Source: Planctomycetaceae bacterium
GTDB taxonomy: Bacteria > Planctomycetota > Planctomycetia > Pirellulales > JAEUIK01
Assembly: GCA_016793185.1 (NCBI GenBank)
Contig: JAEUIK010000666.1
Location: 1 to 18,304, forward strand
DNA: 18,304 nt
Direction of reading: 5' to 3'
In this document: positions 1 through 7,296 of the stretch, piece after piece
How positions within the stretch are numbered: position 1 is the stretch's first letter
Layout: each line of letters begins with the position of its first letter
Notes under the pieces: model-generated
What the model was told of the DNA's origin: nothing
Database searches by the model: none
What the model saw: only the letters and a program-made list of their open reading frames with translations
Made by a program: the position numbers and the translations under genes

Positions 1-837
1 GCGGACGCGTCCCTCGAAGCCCGCCACCGTGACCTGATCTCCCGGGTGGAGCCGCTGCCGGGTGTAGTAGCCCGCCAGGATTCCGCCCATCACGTCACGT
101 CCACCGAAGCCGAAGGCGATGGCAAAGCCCAGGGCGACGGCGCCGAACGCGATCAGGATCAGTTCCTGGAGCAATTCAAACTTGAACCCGAGCTGGTCGA
201 AGGCGGCGATGAAGGTCATCAGCGCCAAGACGTAGTAGCTGGCGTTGGCCAGGTGCTCGGCGTAGGTGATCCCGACGCGATCGGCACTGGTCGCGATCAC
301 GCCGCGGAGGAAAGTCGCGATCAGCAAACCGACCACCACCACCACCGTGGCGACGAGCAGGTTCGGGATGAAGGCGACGACCTTCTGCATGGCGGCCGAG
401 ACGGCTTCCAGGTGCAGGATGTTGAACGCGGCGGTCAGGAAAATGCAGAGCGTCAACCAGAACATGATCTGACCGACAATCGCCGGCACGCTTTTCTGGA
501 TGCCGACCTGCTTCATCGAAGCCGCGAGTCCGCTCCGTTCGGCGCCGGTCTGCAAACCGACCGCTTCGCTGATGGTGATGGCCAGCCGCGCGATCAAGCG
601 GGCGACGACATAGCCGACCACCAGCACGACGACGCTCGCGAGCACGTTGGGCGCCGATTCGAGGATCTCGCGAAACGCATTCTGAAAACTCGTCACGAAC
701 ACTTGTCCCCAGTTCTCGACGGTGTCGAGACCGACGTGGGGAACGACCGGCTGCGCGGCGGGCGCGGCTTCGGTCAGGGTCGGAGCGGCGGGAGCCGCTT
801 GCTCAGCCACCTGGGCCAGCAAAAACAGATTGGACAT
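1..837 (-). CDS. MscS-family mechanosensitive ion channel, C-terminus cut by window edge
   Basis: The minus strand is open from an ATG at 837 to the window edge, giving 279 residues without a stop. The start follows a good ribosome site, AGGAGAGA, a few bases upstream. Residues 1-40 are Ala/Pro-rich. Hydrophobic segments lie near residues 63-85, 119-142, 155-178, 200-216 and 223-245, and two of them (63-85 and 155-178) look like the conserved TM-helix repeat of small-conductance channels. The stretch GFGGRDVMGGILAGYYTRQR (243-262) matches the pore-lining MscS helix, and GDQVTVAGFEGRVR opens the MscS beta domain. Such proteins are inner-membrane, tension-gated channels that release solutes on osmotic downshock. 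The gene lies 76 bp behind the small membrane protein and sigma factor on the same strand, so co-transcription is possible. The family call is firm. Gating properties cannot be judged because the cytoplasmic domain is missing. Confidence 0.88.
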   Translation of the reverse strand, partial: MSNLFLLAQVAEQAAPAAPTLTEAAPAAQPVVPHVGLDTVENWGQVFVTSFQNAFREILESAPNVLASVVVLVVGYVVARLIARLAITISEAVGLQTGAERSGLAASMKQVGIQKSVPAIVGQIMFWLTLCIFLTAAFNILHLEAVSAAMQKVVAFIPNLLVATVVVVVGLLIATFLRGVIATSADRVGITYAEHLANASYYVLALMTFIAAFDQLGFKFELLQELILIAFGAVALGFAIAFGFGGRDVMGGILAGYYTRQRLHPGDQVTVAGFEGRVR

Positions 838-913
838 TGCTCTCTCCTCTGCTGTGTAAGAAAACCAAGATCGGGTCGTGAGTAAAACCAAGCACACGCA
901 CGCGCCTGCCAAC

Positions 914-1144
914 TCAGCGGCGACGACGATCGCCGGGCGGATTGCCCGTGAGCGTCAGCACCACCAATCCCACCAACGCGCGCCCAAACTCGAGGCAGGC
1001 GGAAGGCATTGCCCCGAAGACGAGTTCGACGAGCTGCGTGAACAGGAGCCGGTCGTTGAGCCGGTTGTTCAGTTCGTTCTCGAACGAGTCCGGCGGCGGC
1101 GGCACCTGCTGTTCCGCCAACCGCTTGAGCAATCCACTCGCCAT
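914..1144 (-). CDS. Small membrane-anchored protein downstream of ECF sigma factor (candidate anti-sigma)
   Basis: This 76-residue protein starts at an ATG preceded by AAGGA about 8 bases upstream. The longer frame reaching 1270 would overlap the sigma gene and is not favoured. The N-terminus has a Pro run (VPPPPDSFENELNNRLNDRL, 14-33), followed by an amphipathic stretch and a short hydrophobic segment at about 53-67 ending in GNPPGDRRRR, so the tail probably stays cytoplasmic. It has one Cys and no HxxxCxxC zinc motif. It lies 59 bp after the sigma gene, the usual place for a membrane-bound anti-sigma factor, and the 'PPDSFENELNNRL' pattern resembles the sigma-binding start of planctomycete anti-sigma proteins as I recall them. 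The ORF is real with fair confidence. The anti-sigma role is inference from position and topology. Confidence 0.68.
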   Translation of the reverse strand: MASGLLKRLAEQQVPPPPDSFENELNNRLNDRLLFTQLVELVFGAMPSACLEFGRALVGLVVLTLTGNPPGDRRRR

Positions 1145-1203
1145 GCTGTCGTTCCTTGCGCTACGGCCGGCGCTGGCGGCGCCGGCCTCAACCAACCACT
1201 GTC

Positions 1204-1815
1204 CTAGAGTTCCAAGTCGGGGTACTTCTCCTGCAACTTCTCGCGAGCGCGGCTGATCCGCATCTTGCAAGCGCTGGGCGAGATCTCGAAGATCTCGGCC
1301 AGCTCGTCGTAGGTGTACTCCTCTGCGTATTTCAGGATCAACAAGGCCCGGTCTTCTTCGTTCAGGACCTCGAGTATCTGGTCCAGGTCCAGAGCCGTAT
1401 CGGGCGAGGCCTCGGGTGCGTCGGACCGTTCATCGAGCGTTTCGCCCAGGACGCTCGACTCGTGCCGCTGTCGGCGACCGCGGCCGCGGCGAAACGTCAG
1501 GCAGACGCGGACCGCGATGCCATGGACCCAGGTTGAAAACTTCGATCTCCCCTCGAACCGACCACGCTGAAAGAACAACCGCACGAAAACTTCTTGCGCG
1601 GCATCGTGTGCGTCGTGTTCGTTGCCCAGCAGCCGGTAGCAGATCTTCCAGACGCGGTCGCGATAACGACGCATCAACTCCGCGAACGCCAAACCATTGG
1701 CGCCCTCGCGAGCCGCGTCGGCGGCCAGTTGCTCGTCGCTGAGTTCGACTGCGTCCAAGACAGCATTCACCGCGGCTATGCCTCGCACTCGTCCACGTTG
1801 CCGCTGACACCCCAT
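1204..1815 (-). CDS. ECF-type RNA polymerase sigma factor (sigma-70 family)
   Basis: This 203-residue protein has sigma region 2 at about 44-110 (the core-binding and -10 recognition stretch with DAAQEVFVRLF and a KFSTWVHGIAVRVC helix), an acidic linker at 125-145, and region 4 at about 145-197 with a helix-turn-helix (YTYDELAEIFEISPSACKMR then ISRAREKL). It lacks regions 1 and 3, as ECF factors do. It redirects RNA polymerase to a small regulon, usually in response to envelope or other stress. The ATG at 1815 has no clear ribosome site. A GTG at 1770 (188 residues) has GAGG about 10 bases upstream and may be the true start, since the extra N-terminal 15 residues are Arg-rich. It is followed by the small membrane protein and the MscS channel on the same strand, which may be its partner and target. 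Confidence 0.92.
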   Translation of the reverse strand: MGCQRQRGRVRGIAAVNAVLDAVELSDEQLAADAAREGANGLAFAELMRRYRDRVWKICYRLLGNEHDAHDAAQEVFVRLFFQRGRFEGRSKFSTWVHGIAVRVCLTFRRGRGRRQRHESSVLGETLDERSDAPEASPDTALDLDQILEVLNEEDRALLILKYAEEYTYDELAEIFEISPSACKMRISRAREKLQEKYPDLEL

Positions 1816-2260
1816 GAGTTGCCGGCTGCGTGGCTCGTGTCACAAGCCGGTCGCCAGAAATCTCCGGGGGAAACGCGCGGCCCGCGGGAGAGCACGGTGG
1901 CAGGGGTTATGCCGTTTTCGCGGCCGAATCCCAGCACAATGCCCCCAGGGGGTCAAGACCGGCTCGAGAGGCCGGGTCGAGGCAAATCGGGCGTGCAGGG
2001 CGGGATTCGTGGCCGGAACGGGGCGGCACGGCCGAATCCGCCGCGCCCGTCTGCAAAAGTCTAGGTGACTGCCGGCACGGATTGGCCGGCATCCCCAGCG
2101 CGCCGGCCGGCCGGATGACGGGGAAAACGTCTTCGAGAGGGGAAAAGTTCCCGCCGGCAAAGAATTGGCAGGTCGCTACGCGGGGCGCGAAATGCCCGCT
2201 CCAGGCGAGTTTGGCACGCGCCGCCGCGCCGCGTTCACATGCTGGCGAGTGCGAGCGCGC
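1816..2260. other. Non-coding gap between sigma factor and S1-protein genes
   Basis: This 445-bp stretch holds no convincing gene. The frames open in it are Arg/Pro-rich with no family resemblance. It must contain the promoter of the sigma gene near its left end and the transcript end of the S1-protein gene at its right end, but I could not identify a good -35/-10 pair or a U-tracted terminator. Visible structure is limited to a 7-bp inverted repeat (2070-2091), a CCGGCCGGCCGG run (2103-2114) and two copies of GGGGAAAA (2120-2127 and 2139-2146). Confidence 0.7.
2070..2091. repeat. Inverted repeat (7-bp stem, 8-nt loop)
   Basis: TGCCGGC at 2070-2076 pairs with GCCGGCA at 2085-2091 around the loop ACGGATTG. 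It sits about 170 bp beyond the stop codon of the minus-strand S1 gene, so it could end that transcript, but no U-run follows on either strand. It may also be an operator or chance structure in GC-rich DNA. Confidence 0.35.
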
Positions 2261-3970
2261 TCACCACTTGAGGCCGAACTGCTCGCCACCCGAGGGACTG
2301 GCGCGGCCACCCTTGAGCGGGCGATTCGACTTCTTCAGCGGCGGCAACTCCGGCTCGGGCTCCGCTTCTTTCTTGACGGGCTCCGCCCGGGCCAGCAGCG
2401 CTTTGCGCGAGAGCGAAATCCGCCGGCTCGGCACGTCGACCGAAAGGACTTGCACGTCGACCACGTCCCCTTCGCTGAGCACGTCCTTGGTGCGGAAGAC
2501 GCGCTTGTGGTCGAGCTCGGAGATATGGATCAAGCCCTCGACGCCGGGCTCGAGTTCGACAAAAGCGCCGAACTCCATCAGCTTCGAGACCTTACCCTGG
2601 TGCGTACTCTTGGCCGAATAGCGCGTCGCAACCGTGTTCCACGGATTGTCGGCCAGTTCCTTCATGCTCAGGCTGATCTTGCCCGTCTCCGGATCGATCT
2701 TCTGCACCCGCACCGTTACTTTGTCGCCGACGCTGACGACTTCGCTGGGATGCTTGACGCGATTCCAGGCGAGTTGGCTGACGTGCACGAGGCCGTCGAC
2801 GCCGCCGAGATCGACGAACGCGCCGAAGTCCTGCACGCTGCGGACAGTACCCTCGCGGACGGCGCCGGGCTGGATTTCGGCCAACAGCGTCTCGCGCGCC
2901 TCGGCGGCGGCGCGCTCGAGCACCGCGCGTCGGCTGAGAACGAGGTTCCGCTTTTCGGGATTCGCCTCGGTCACCACGCAGGGCCAGGATTCGCCCACGC
3001 ACGTCGAGAGATCTTCAATCCGGTAGAGCGACACCTGCCCCGCGGGGATAAAGCCCCGCAGGCTGTTGACGTCGCACTCCAGTCCACCCTTGTTGTGGCC
3101 GGTGATCCGGGCTTGCACGACCATCCCTTCGGAGACGTCCGCCCAATTTCCGACGTCGACCGCCGCTCCCGGCAGCGTCAATTGGTAGAGTCCCTCTTCG
3201 GGCTCGAAGCGCACGACCTGCACCTCCACCACGTCGCCGTTGGCGGGCGGCTTGGCGAACTGGCGGAGCGAGAGGACTCCCTGATACCTTTGGCCCACGT
3301 CGACGAAGACATTGTCGCGGTGCATCGACACGACGCGGCCCCGCAGGCGCGTCTCGGGTGCGAGGTCCTGTTTGGGGGCACTCACTTCCCCCTGCCCCAT
3401 CAGATCGTCGAGCGACATGCCGCCGAGCGCGTCGGCGACTTCTTGTTCCCACTCGGGAGGAAGGTCTTCGCGCAGGTTGGGCAACGGAACGTGGCGCACC
3501 GCCGGTTCTTCGATCAATCGCTCGCGGCGCTTGGACTTCTTCGCAGCCGGCGTGCTCGGCTCGGTCCCAGTCGCTCCGCCTACATCAGTCGCTCCGCCAA
3601 CATCGGTCGCCGCAGGCGCGGGGGCGTGGACCGCACTTTCGCTGGCGGCAGCGGGTTCGACCGGGGCCGCGGCGGGCTCGCTGCTCGACGACGTCGTCGC
3701 GACGGGAGGAGTTGCAGGCACCACGGGAGAGATCGTTGCCGGTACGGGAGTGACGGTCGGTGGCGGCGCCGACTTAGCGAGCTTGTGCAGTCCCGCCCGC
3801 TCGATCTCAGCCGCGCTGCGTTGCGAACCGATGCGAATCCGCGGCGGTCCTGCCGGCGACTGCGATTCGTGTCGCTCGGAAGCCGGGGGCGCGGGCGTCG
3901 CGGCCGAAGCCTCCGCCGAGTTGGCAGAAGCGGGGGAGCCGGAATTCGGCTCGTCGGGGACCATCGTCAT
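2261..3970 (-). CDS. S1-domain RNA-binding protein (ribosomal protein S1-like, four S1 repeats)
   Basis: The protein has 569 residues from the ATG at 3970. An upstream in-frame TTG at 3982 abuts the GAGG motif and is unlikely to be the start. Residues 1-150 are Pro/Ala/Ser-rich and probably disordered, followed by a basic patch (AKKSKRRER). Four S1 folds follow at about 207-268, 281-348, 368-438 and 457-525. The last two carry the classic pattern (DFGAFVDLGGVDGLVHVSQL and EFGAFVELEPGVEGLIHISE), while the first two are more diverged. The C-terminus is acidic, then basic. The S1 fold binds single-stranded RNA. With four repeats instead of the six typical of RpsA it is more likely a paralogue acting in translation or RNA turnover than the ribosomal protein itself, but this is inference. 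It is divergent from the hypothetical gene at 4132. Confidence 0.88.
   Translation of the reverse strand: MTMVPDEPNSGSPASANSAEASAATPAPPASERHESQSPAGPPRIRIGSQRSAAEIERAGLHKLAKSAPPPTVTPVPATISPVVPATPPVATTSSSSEPAAAPVEPAAASESAVHAPAPAATDVGGATDVGGATGTEPSTPAAKKSKRRERLIEEPAVRHVPLPNLREDLPPEWEQEVADALGGMSLDDLMGQGEVSAPKQDLAPETRLRGRVVSMHRDNVFVDVGQRYQGVLSLRQFAKPPANGDVVEVQVVRFEPEEGLYQLTLPGAAVDVGNWADVSEGMVVQARITGHNKGGLECDVNSLRGFIPAGQVSLYRIEDLSTCVGESWPCVVTEANPEKRNLVLSRRAVLERAAAEARETLLAEIQPGAVREGTVRSVQDFGAFVDLGGVDGLVHVSQLAWNRVKHPSEVVSVGDKVTVRVQKIDPETGKISLSMKELADNPWNTVATRYSAKSTHQGKVSKLMEFGAFVELEPGVEGLIHISELDHKRVFRTKDVLSEGDVVDVQVLSVDVPSRRISLSRKALLARAEPVKKEAEPEPELPPLKKSNRPLKGGRASPSGGEQFGLKW
3568..3603. repeat. Tandem duplication of an 18-bp unit inside the S1-protein gene
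   Basis: Two adjacent 18-bp units, CAGTCGCTCCGCCTACAT and CAGTCGCTCCGCCAACAT, differ at one base, and a partial third copy follows. On the coding strand they give the hexapeptide repeat ATDVGG in the disordered linker. The period is a multiple of three, so the frame is kept. This looks like replication slippage in a tolerant region and is expected to vary in length between strains. Confidence 0.75.
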
Positions 3971-4010
3971 AGAACGATCCAACCTCGATCTCAGTGCGCT
4001 AGCGTTGTCA

Positions 4011-4036
4011 ACCGCCGGCGTTGGCGGGCCGGCGGT
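4011..4036. repeat. Perfect 9-bp inverted repeat upstream of the S1-protein gene
   Basis: ACCGCCGGC (4011-4019) and GCCGGCGGT (4028-4036) form a perfect inverted repeat with an 8-nt centre. Read on the minus strand, it directly abuts a consensus-like TTGACA (4006-4011) that precedes the S1 gene, although no good -10 hexamer follows. It could be an operator or a structured leader shared by the divergent genes. No U-run follows, so it is unlikely to be a terminator. Confidence 0.45.
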
Positions 4037-4131
4037 CCAGGAGGAAAAAGTCTAGCAGCCGGTCTCGACACGCGATAGTCTTCGCTGCCGGGGCCCGCGC
4101 GGCGCAAGCCCCCGGTTTTACGAGTTCCGCC

Positions 4132-4716
4132 ATGCCGAATCCCCCGTCCAAAACCTGGTCGCACACCGCCCGCGCATTGCTCGACCCAGCCCGGGTCATG
4201 CCGCTGGGACCGGGCAGTCCGCAGCGGGACCGCTACGAGGAGCTGCGCGCGCTTCGTCCCGAGTTGCTGTTCGAGGGGGGGACGGTGCGGCGACGCGCTG
4301 CGGCCGAGTGTTGCCTGGCCGCGCTCTGGCTCCGCTACGATTTTCTGGACGAGGCGCACACGATCGTCCAGGCGATCGACGAACCGGCCGGCAGCTTTGG
4401 CCATGCGCTCATGCACCGTCGCGAGGGGGATTTCTCGAACTCCAAGTACTGGCTCCGCCGGGCGGGGGTTCAGCCGATCTTCGCCGGGTTGGCCGAATTC
4501 GTCGGGCAGCTCGGACTGCCCACCGAACTGGTCGCCCGACTCGCGCCCGCGGGCGCGTGGGATGCCGACGGGTTCGTCGACTTGTGCGCGGCGGCCGTCA
4601 AGCAGCGGTCCCCCGCCGACAGCGCCGAGGCGGTCGCCTGGCTCGAACAGATTCAGCACCGCGAGTGGGAAGCCTACTTGGAAGAGTGCCGGCGGCAGGC
4701 CGTGGGGGAGGGGTGA
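4132..4716 (+). CDS. Conserved hypothetical protein with HRREGDFSNSKYW motif
   Basis: The protein has 194 residues from the ATG at 4132. The same frame is open further upstream, but that part is Arg/Ala-rich and reads as leader sequence. No signal peptide or membrane segment is visible, so it is probably cytoplasmic. The core includes a Cys pair in AAAECCLAALWLRYDFLDEA, then a run GHALMHRREGDFSNSKYWLR with many His, Arg, Tyr and Trp residues, followed by a helical, Ala-rich C-terminal half ending in a mixed-charge helix. I recall similar 'HRREGDF-N-KYW' proteins as uncharacterised in planctomycetes and some other phyla, and I cannot name a function. The dense conserved polar motif suggests a ligand or catalytic site. 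It is transcribed away from the S1 gene and is probably monocistronic. Confidence 0.75.
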   Translation: MPNPPSKTWSHTARALLDPARVMPLGPGSPQRDRYEELRALRPELLFEGGTVRRRAAAECCLAALWLRYDFLDEAHTIVQAIDEPAGSFGHALMHRREGDFSNSKYWLRRAGVQPIFAGLAEFVGQLGLPTELVARLAPAGAWDADGFVDLCAAAVKQRSPADSAEAVAWLEQIQHREWEAYLEECRRQAVGEG

Positions 4717-4886
4717 GTGGCACGACGCCGGCGTCCAGCCGCCGGGCCGCGACGCTTGCGGAATTGCAAGCTACCTCGTCCGGCCCGAACTCCAAGGCGA
4801 TAACTGCGTAGAGGTTGAGGTGGCCTCGGCGGAGCCCTCCCCCGGTGGCAGCCGCGCGTTCGATCGTCATCGGGGGGGCTCAAGAC

Positions 4887-4916
4887 TTGTTTGCCGCATC
4901 GGCCGCGGGGTAAGAT
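4887..4916 (+). promoter_or_regulatory. Candidate sigma-70-type promoter for the MarR-family gene
   Basis: TTGTTT at 4887-4892 and TAAGAT at 4911-4916 are separated by 18 bp, and the ATG follows 37 bases after the -10. Each hexamer keeps the key bases (TTG; TA...T) in an otherwise very GC-rich gap. This was found by eye, and planctomycete promoter consensus is not well defined. Confidence 0.4.
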
Positions 4917-4953
4917 TTAACACGGAACCCCCGGAACATCTGTTGAGGCGCCA

Positions 4954-5487
4954 ATGCTGCAATACGACTTTGAGAACAGTGTCGGATACTGGATCTTCGC
5001 GACCGCCCACGATCTGGCCTGCACCATCAACGAAGAATTTGCCGGTCTGGGGATCACCCATCGGCAATGGGAAGTGCTGGCCTGGATCTCCTACCTGGGC
5101 GAGCTGTCGCAAACCGAGCTGGCGGAGAAGATGGGGATCGAAGCCCCCACGCTCGTCGGCGTGCTTGATCGGATGGAACGCGATGGCTGGATCCAGCGCG
5201 TACCGAGCGAAACCGATCGCCGCAAGAAGCTCATTCGCGTCACTGAGCGCGTCGAGCCGGTCTGGGCCCAAATGGTGGGACGCGGCATGGCGATTCGTGC
5301 CCGGGCGATCGAGGGGATCACCGAAGAGCAATTGCAGAATCTGCGCGAGACGCTGGCCATCATGCGGAAGAACCTCGGCATGCCCCTCTCGACCGCGAAA
5401 GCCGCGGTGATGAGCAAGGCGGCCTTCGTCGAAAACGGCGGCGCGGCGCCGAAGCACAAGGAACCTGCCGAGACGGCCAAGAGCTAA
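4954..5487 (+). CDS. MarR-family transcriptional regulator
   Basis: This 177-residue protein starts at an ATG preceded by TGAGG six bases upstream. A winged helix-turn-helix spans about 34-100: THRQWEVLAWISYLGELSQT, then ELAEKMGIEAPTLVGVLDRM as the HTH, and a wing with RVPSETDRRKKLIRVTE. The 'DRR.K...LT' wing is diagnostic of MarR. Flanking helices at the N-terminus and about 108-145 should form the dimer interface. The last 35 residues are Ala/Lys/Glu-rich and probably disordered. These proteins usually repress efflux, catabolic or oxidative-stress genes and release DNA on binding phenolic ligands. No divergent neighbour points to its target; the convergent flavoprotein and the EamA exporter nearby are only candidates. 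Confidence 0.92.
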   Translation: MLQYDFENSVGYWIFATAHDLACTINEEFAGLGITHRQWEVLAWISYLGELSQTELAEKMGIEAPTLVGVLDRMERDGWIQRVPSETDRRKKLIRVTERVEPVWAQMVGRGMAIRARAIEGITEEQLQNLRETLAIMRKNLGMPLSTAKAAVMSKAAFVENGGAAPKHKEPAETAKS

Positions 5488-5499
5488 GCGCCGGTCCGC

Positions 5500-5525
5500 A
5501 GCAGAAGTGCTTGGTTCGTTCTGCT
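5500..5525. terminator. Possible bidirectional terminator between convergent genes
   Basis: AGCAGAA (5500-5506) pairs with TTCTGCT (5519-5525) around a 12-nt loop, filling the 36-bp space between two convergent genes and touching the stop codon of the flavoprotein gene. The convergent position favours a role in transcript ends. The lack of a U-tract and the moderate stem make it weak. Confidence 0.3.
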
Positions 5526-7200
5526 AGCGATGGTCGCGCAGGATCTCGCGGGCCGCGTTGCGGCCGCAGATGCCCATGACGCCGCCGCCGGGATGCGCGG
5601 CCGCTCCACACAGATAAAGCCCGCCGACGGGCGTCCGGTAGTCGGCCCAGCCGGGGACGGGGCGGAGCAAAAAGAGCTGCCCCAGCGTCATCGCGCCCTG
5701 GAAGATATTTCCGCCGGTCAGGCGAAACTCGCGTTCGAGGTCGAGCGGGCTGACGATCTGCCGATGCAGAATCGCTCCCGGGACATTCGGCGCGTACTCG
5801 GCCAGCTTGGCGATGCAGCGATCGGCAAACGCCTCCTTTGCGTCGTCCCAGTTTCCGTGGGCCAGCCGGTAGGGGGCGTATTGCACGAAGATGTTCATGA
5901 CGTGCTTGCCCGGCGGGGCGAGCGCGGGGTCGACGCTCGTCGGCAGCGTCATCTCGAGGATCGGCTCGCTGCTGGGGCGGCCGTACTTGGCGTCGTCGTA
6001 GGCGCGCTCGAGGTACTCGAGGCTGGGCCCGATGTGCATCGTACCATGATGCTGCGGTCCCAGGCCCGCGGTCGGCAAGCAGGCGAACTGCGGCGGTTCG
6101 GCCAGGGCCAGATTGATCTTGGCCGAGGCCGAGGCGTAATCGATCCGCCGCACGGCCGAGCGAAACTCGTCGGGCAAGTCCTCCGGCGCCAGGAACCGCT
6201 CGAACGTCCAGTGGGGATCGACGCCCGACGCGATGATAGGCGCGTCGAGCGAAGTGCCGTCGGCCAGGTCGACGCCCGCGGCTCGTCCGCGCGAGGTGCG
6301 GATCCGCGTCACTTCCGCTTCGCGGCGGATTTCGACGCCGAGGTCGCGGGCCGCCTGGGCGATGGACTCGCTCAAGGCTCCCATTCCCCCCTGCACGTAC
6401 CCCCACACGCCGCGTGCGCCGCCAGCCTCCCCCATCACGTGGTGCAACAGCACATACGCGCTACCCGGCGAGCTAATCGAGAGAAACGCGCCGATGATGG
6501 CGTCGGTGGCGAGTGTCGCCTTCAGGGCGTCGGCCTCGAACCAGCGATCGAGAATCGGTCGCGCCGCGCCGGTCAGTAGCTCGAGTGCTTCGGGGATCTC
6601 GCTGCCGAGCGCTTCGAGCCCGCGGTACATCCCCCACATTTGCCCGGCGTCGCGGAGGCGTTTGCCCCACCCGCGCTTGCGCCAGGCGGCGGGAAGCGGC
6701 AGGACGTCGGGGGCCGTTTGTTCGAGCATCGGCTCGAGGGCCTTGGCCACCCGTTCGAGCAGCGCCTCATATCGGGGATAGGCTTCGGCGTCGGCCCGGC
6801 TGAACTTGGCGATTTCGCGTTGGTTCAGCGCGGCGTCGGGGCCCATCAACAGGCTGCGGCCGTCGGGCAGCGGCGTGAACGACGAGGGATTGCGCGGCAG
6901 GATCTTCAGCCCATACTGCGGCAGCCGGAGCTCGCGAATGATCTCGGGCGAAAAGAGGCTGACCACGTACGCGGCGGTCGAGATCTTGTAGCCGGGCCAG
7001 GTTTCCTCGGTGGTGCAGGCCCCGCCCAGGACCTTGCGGCGTTCGAGCACGCAGACCCGTTTGTGGGCGCGCGCCAGGTAGGCGGCGGCCACCAGGCCGT
7101 TATGCCCGCCGCCGATCACCACGGCATCGTACTGTGCTGAACCGGCCAAAGTTTCGCTTCCTCGCGTGCCCAGGCTGTTGTGGCGCGCAATCGTCCGCAC
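5524..7200 (-). CDS. FAD-dependent oxidoreductase, PYROXD2 / phytoene-desaturase-like
   Basis: This is a 558-residue flavoprotein of the amine-oxidase/carotenoid-desaturase fold. A Rossmann ADP-binding motif lies at 25-53 (YDAVVIGGGHNGLVAAAYLA, with Glu53 to bind the ribose), followed by VLGGACTTEE. The C-terminal FAD motif is GGLYLCGAAAHPGGGVMGIC near 525-545. The order and the GHNGL and HPGGGV signatures match the PYROXD2 (NAD(P)/FAD, 'phytoene dehydrogenase-related') branch rather than true CrtI. No carotenoid gene is nearby, so a carotenoid role is not supported and the substrate is unknown. The GTG start at 7200 has only AAGAAAGA before it. A TTG at 7149 has GAGGAAG at ideal spacing and would begin just before the Rossmann strand, so the shorter 541-residue form is a real alternative. 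It is divergent from the EamA gene. Confidence 0.9.
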   Translation of the reverse strand: MRTIARHNSLGTRGSETLAGSAQYDAVVIGGGHNGLVAAAYLARAHKRVCVLERRKVLGGACTTEETWPGYKISTAAYVVSLFSPEIIRELRLPQYGLKILPRNPSSFTPLPDGRSLLMGPDAALNQREIAKFSRADAEAYPRYEALLERVAKALEPMLEQTAPDVLPLPAAWRKRGWGKRLRDAGQMWGMYRGLEALGSEIPEALELLTGAARPILDRWFEADALKATLATDAIIGAFLSISSPGSAYVLLHHVMGEAGGARGVWGYVQGGMGALSESIAQAARDLGVEIRREAEVTRIRTSRGRAAGVDLADGTSLDAPIIASGVDPHWTFERFLAPEDLPDEFRSAVRRIDYASASAKINLALAEPPQFACLPTAGLGPQHHGTMHIGPSLEYLERAYDDAKYGRPSSEPILEMTLPTSVDPALAPPGKHVMNIFVQYAPYRLAHGNWDDAKEAFADRCIAKLAEYAPNVPGAILHRQIVSPLDLEREFRLTGGNIFQGAMTLGQLFLLRPVPGWADYRTPVGGLYLCGAAAHPGGGVMGICGRNAAREILRDHR

Positions 7201-7296
7201 TCTTTCTTCGTGTGCGCGCTGCCTGGGCGGTTAATTCTTCTGCTCGCGGCGACGACTTGCTTGATTCGGGAGGTGGGAAGGTGATGATGGTACGCC

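Noticed and set aside
46..885. Long plus-strand open frame opposite the MscS gene
   Set aside because: Its translation is Gln/Asp/His/Arg-rich without any family signal, while the minus strand encodes a clear channel with ribosome site.
4039..4044. Perfect AGGAGG sequence on the plus strand
   Set aside because: No start codon follows at a workable distance and a TAG lies close by in the frame beginning GTC, so it is not a ribosome site for a gene.
2165..4078. 637-codon plus-strand open frame over the S1-protein gene
   Set aside because: The minus strand carries four recognisable S1 domains. The plus frame is an antisense shadow produced by high GC at codon position three.
4754..4771. Inverted repeat GCTTGC-GGAATT-GCAAGC after the hypothetical gene
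   Set aside because: A 6-bp stem without a U-tract in GC-rich DNA; too weak to call a terminator.
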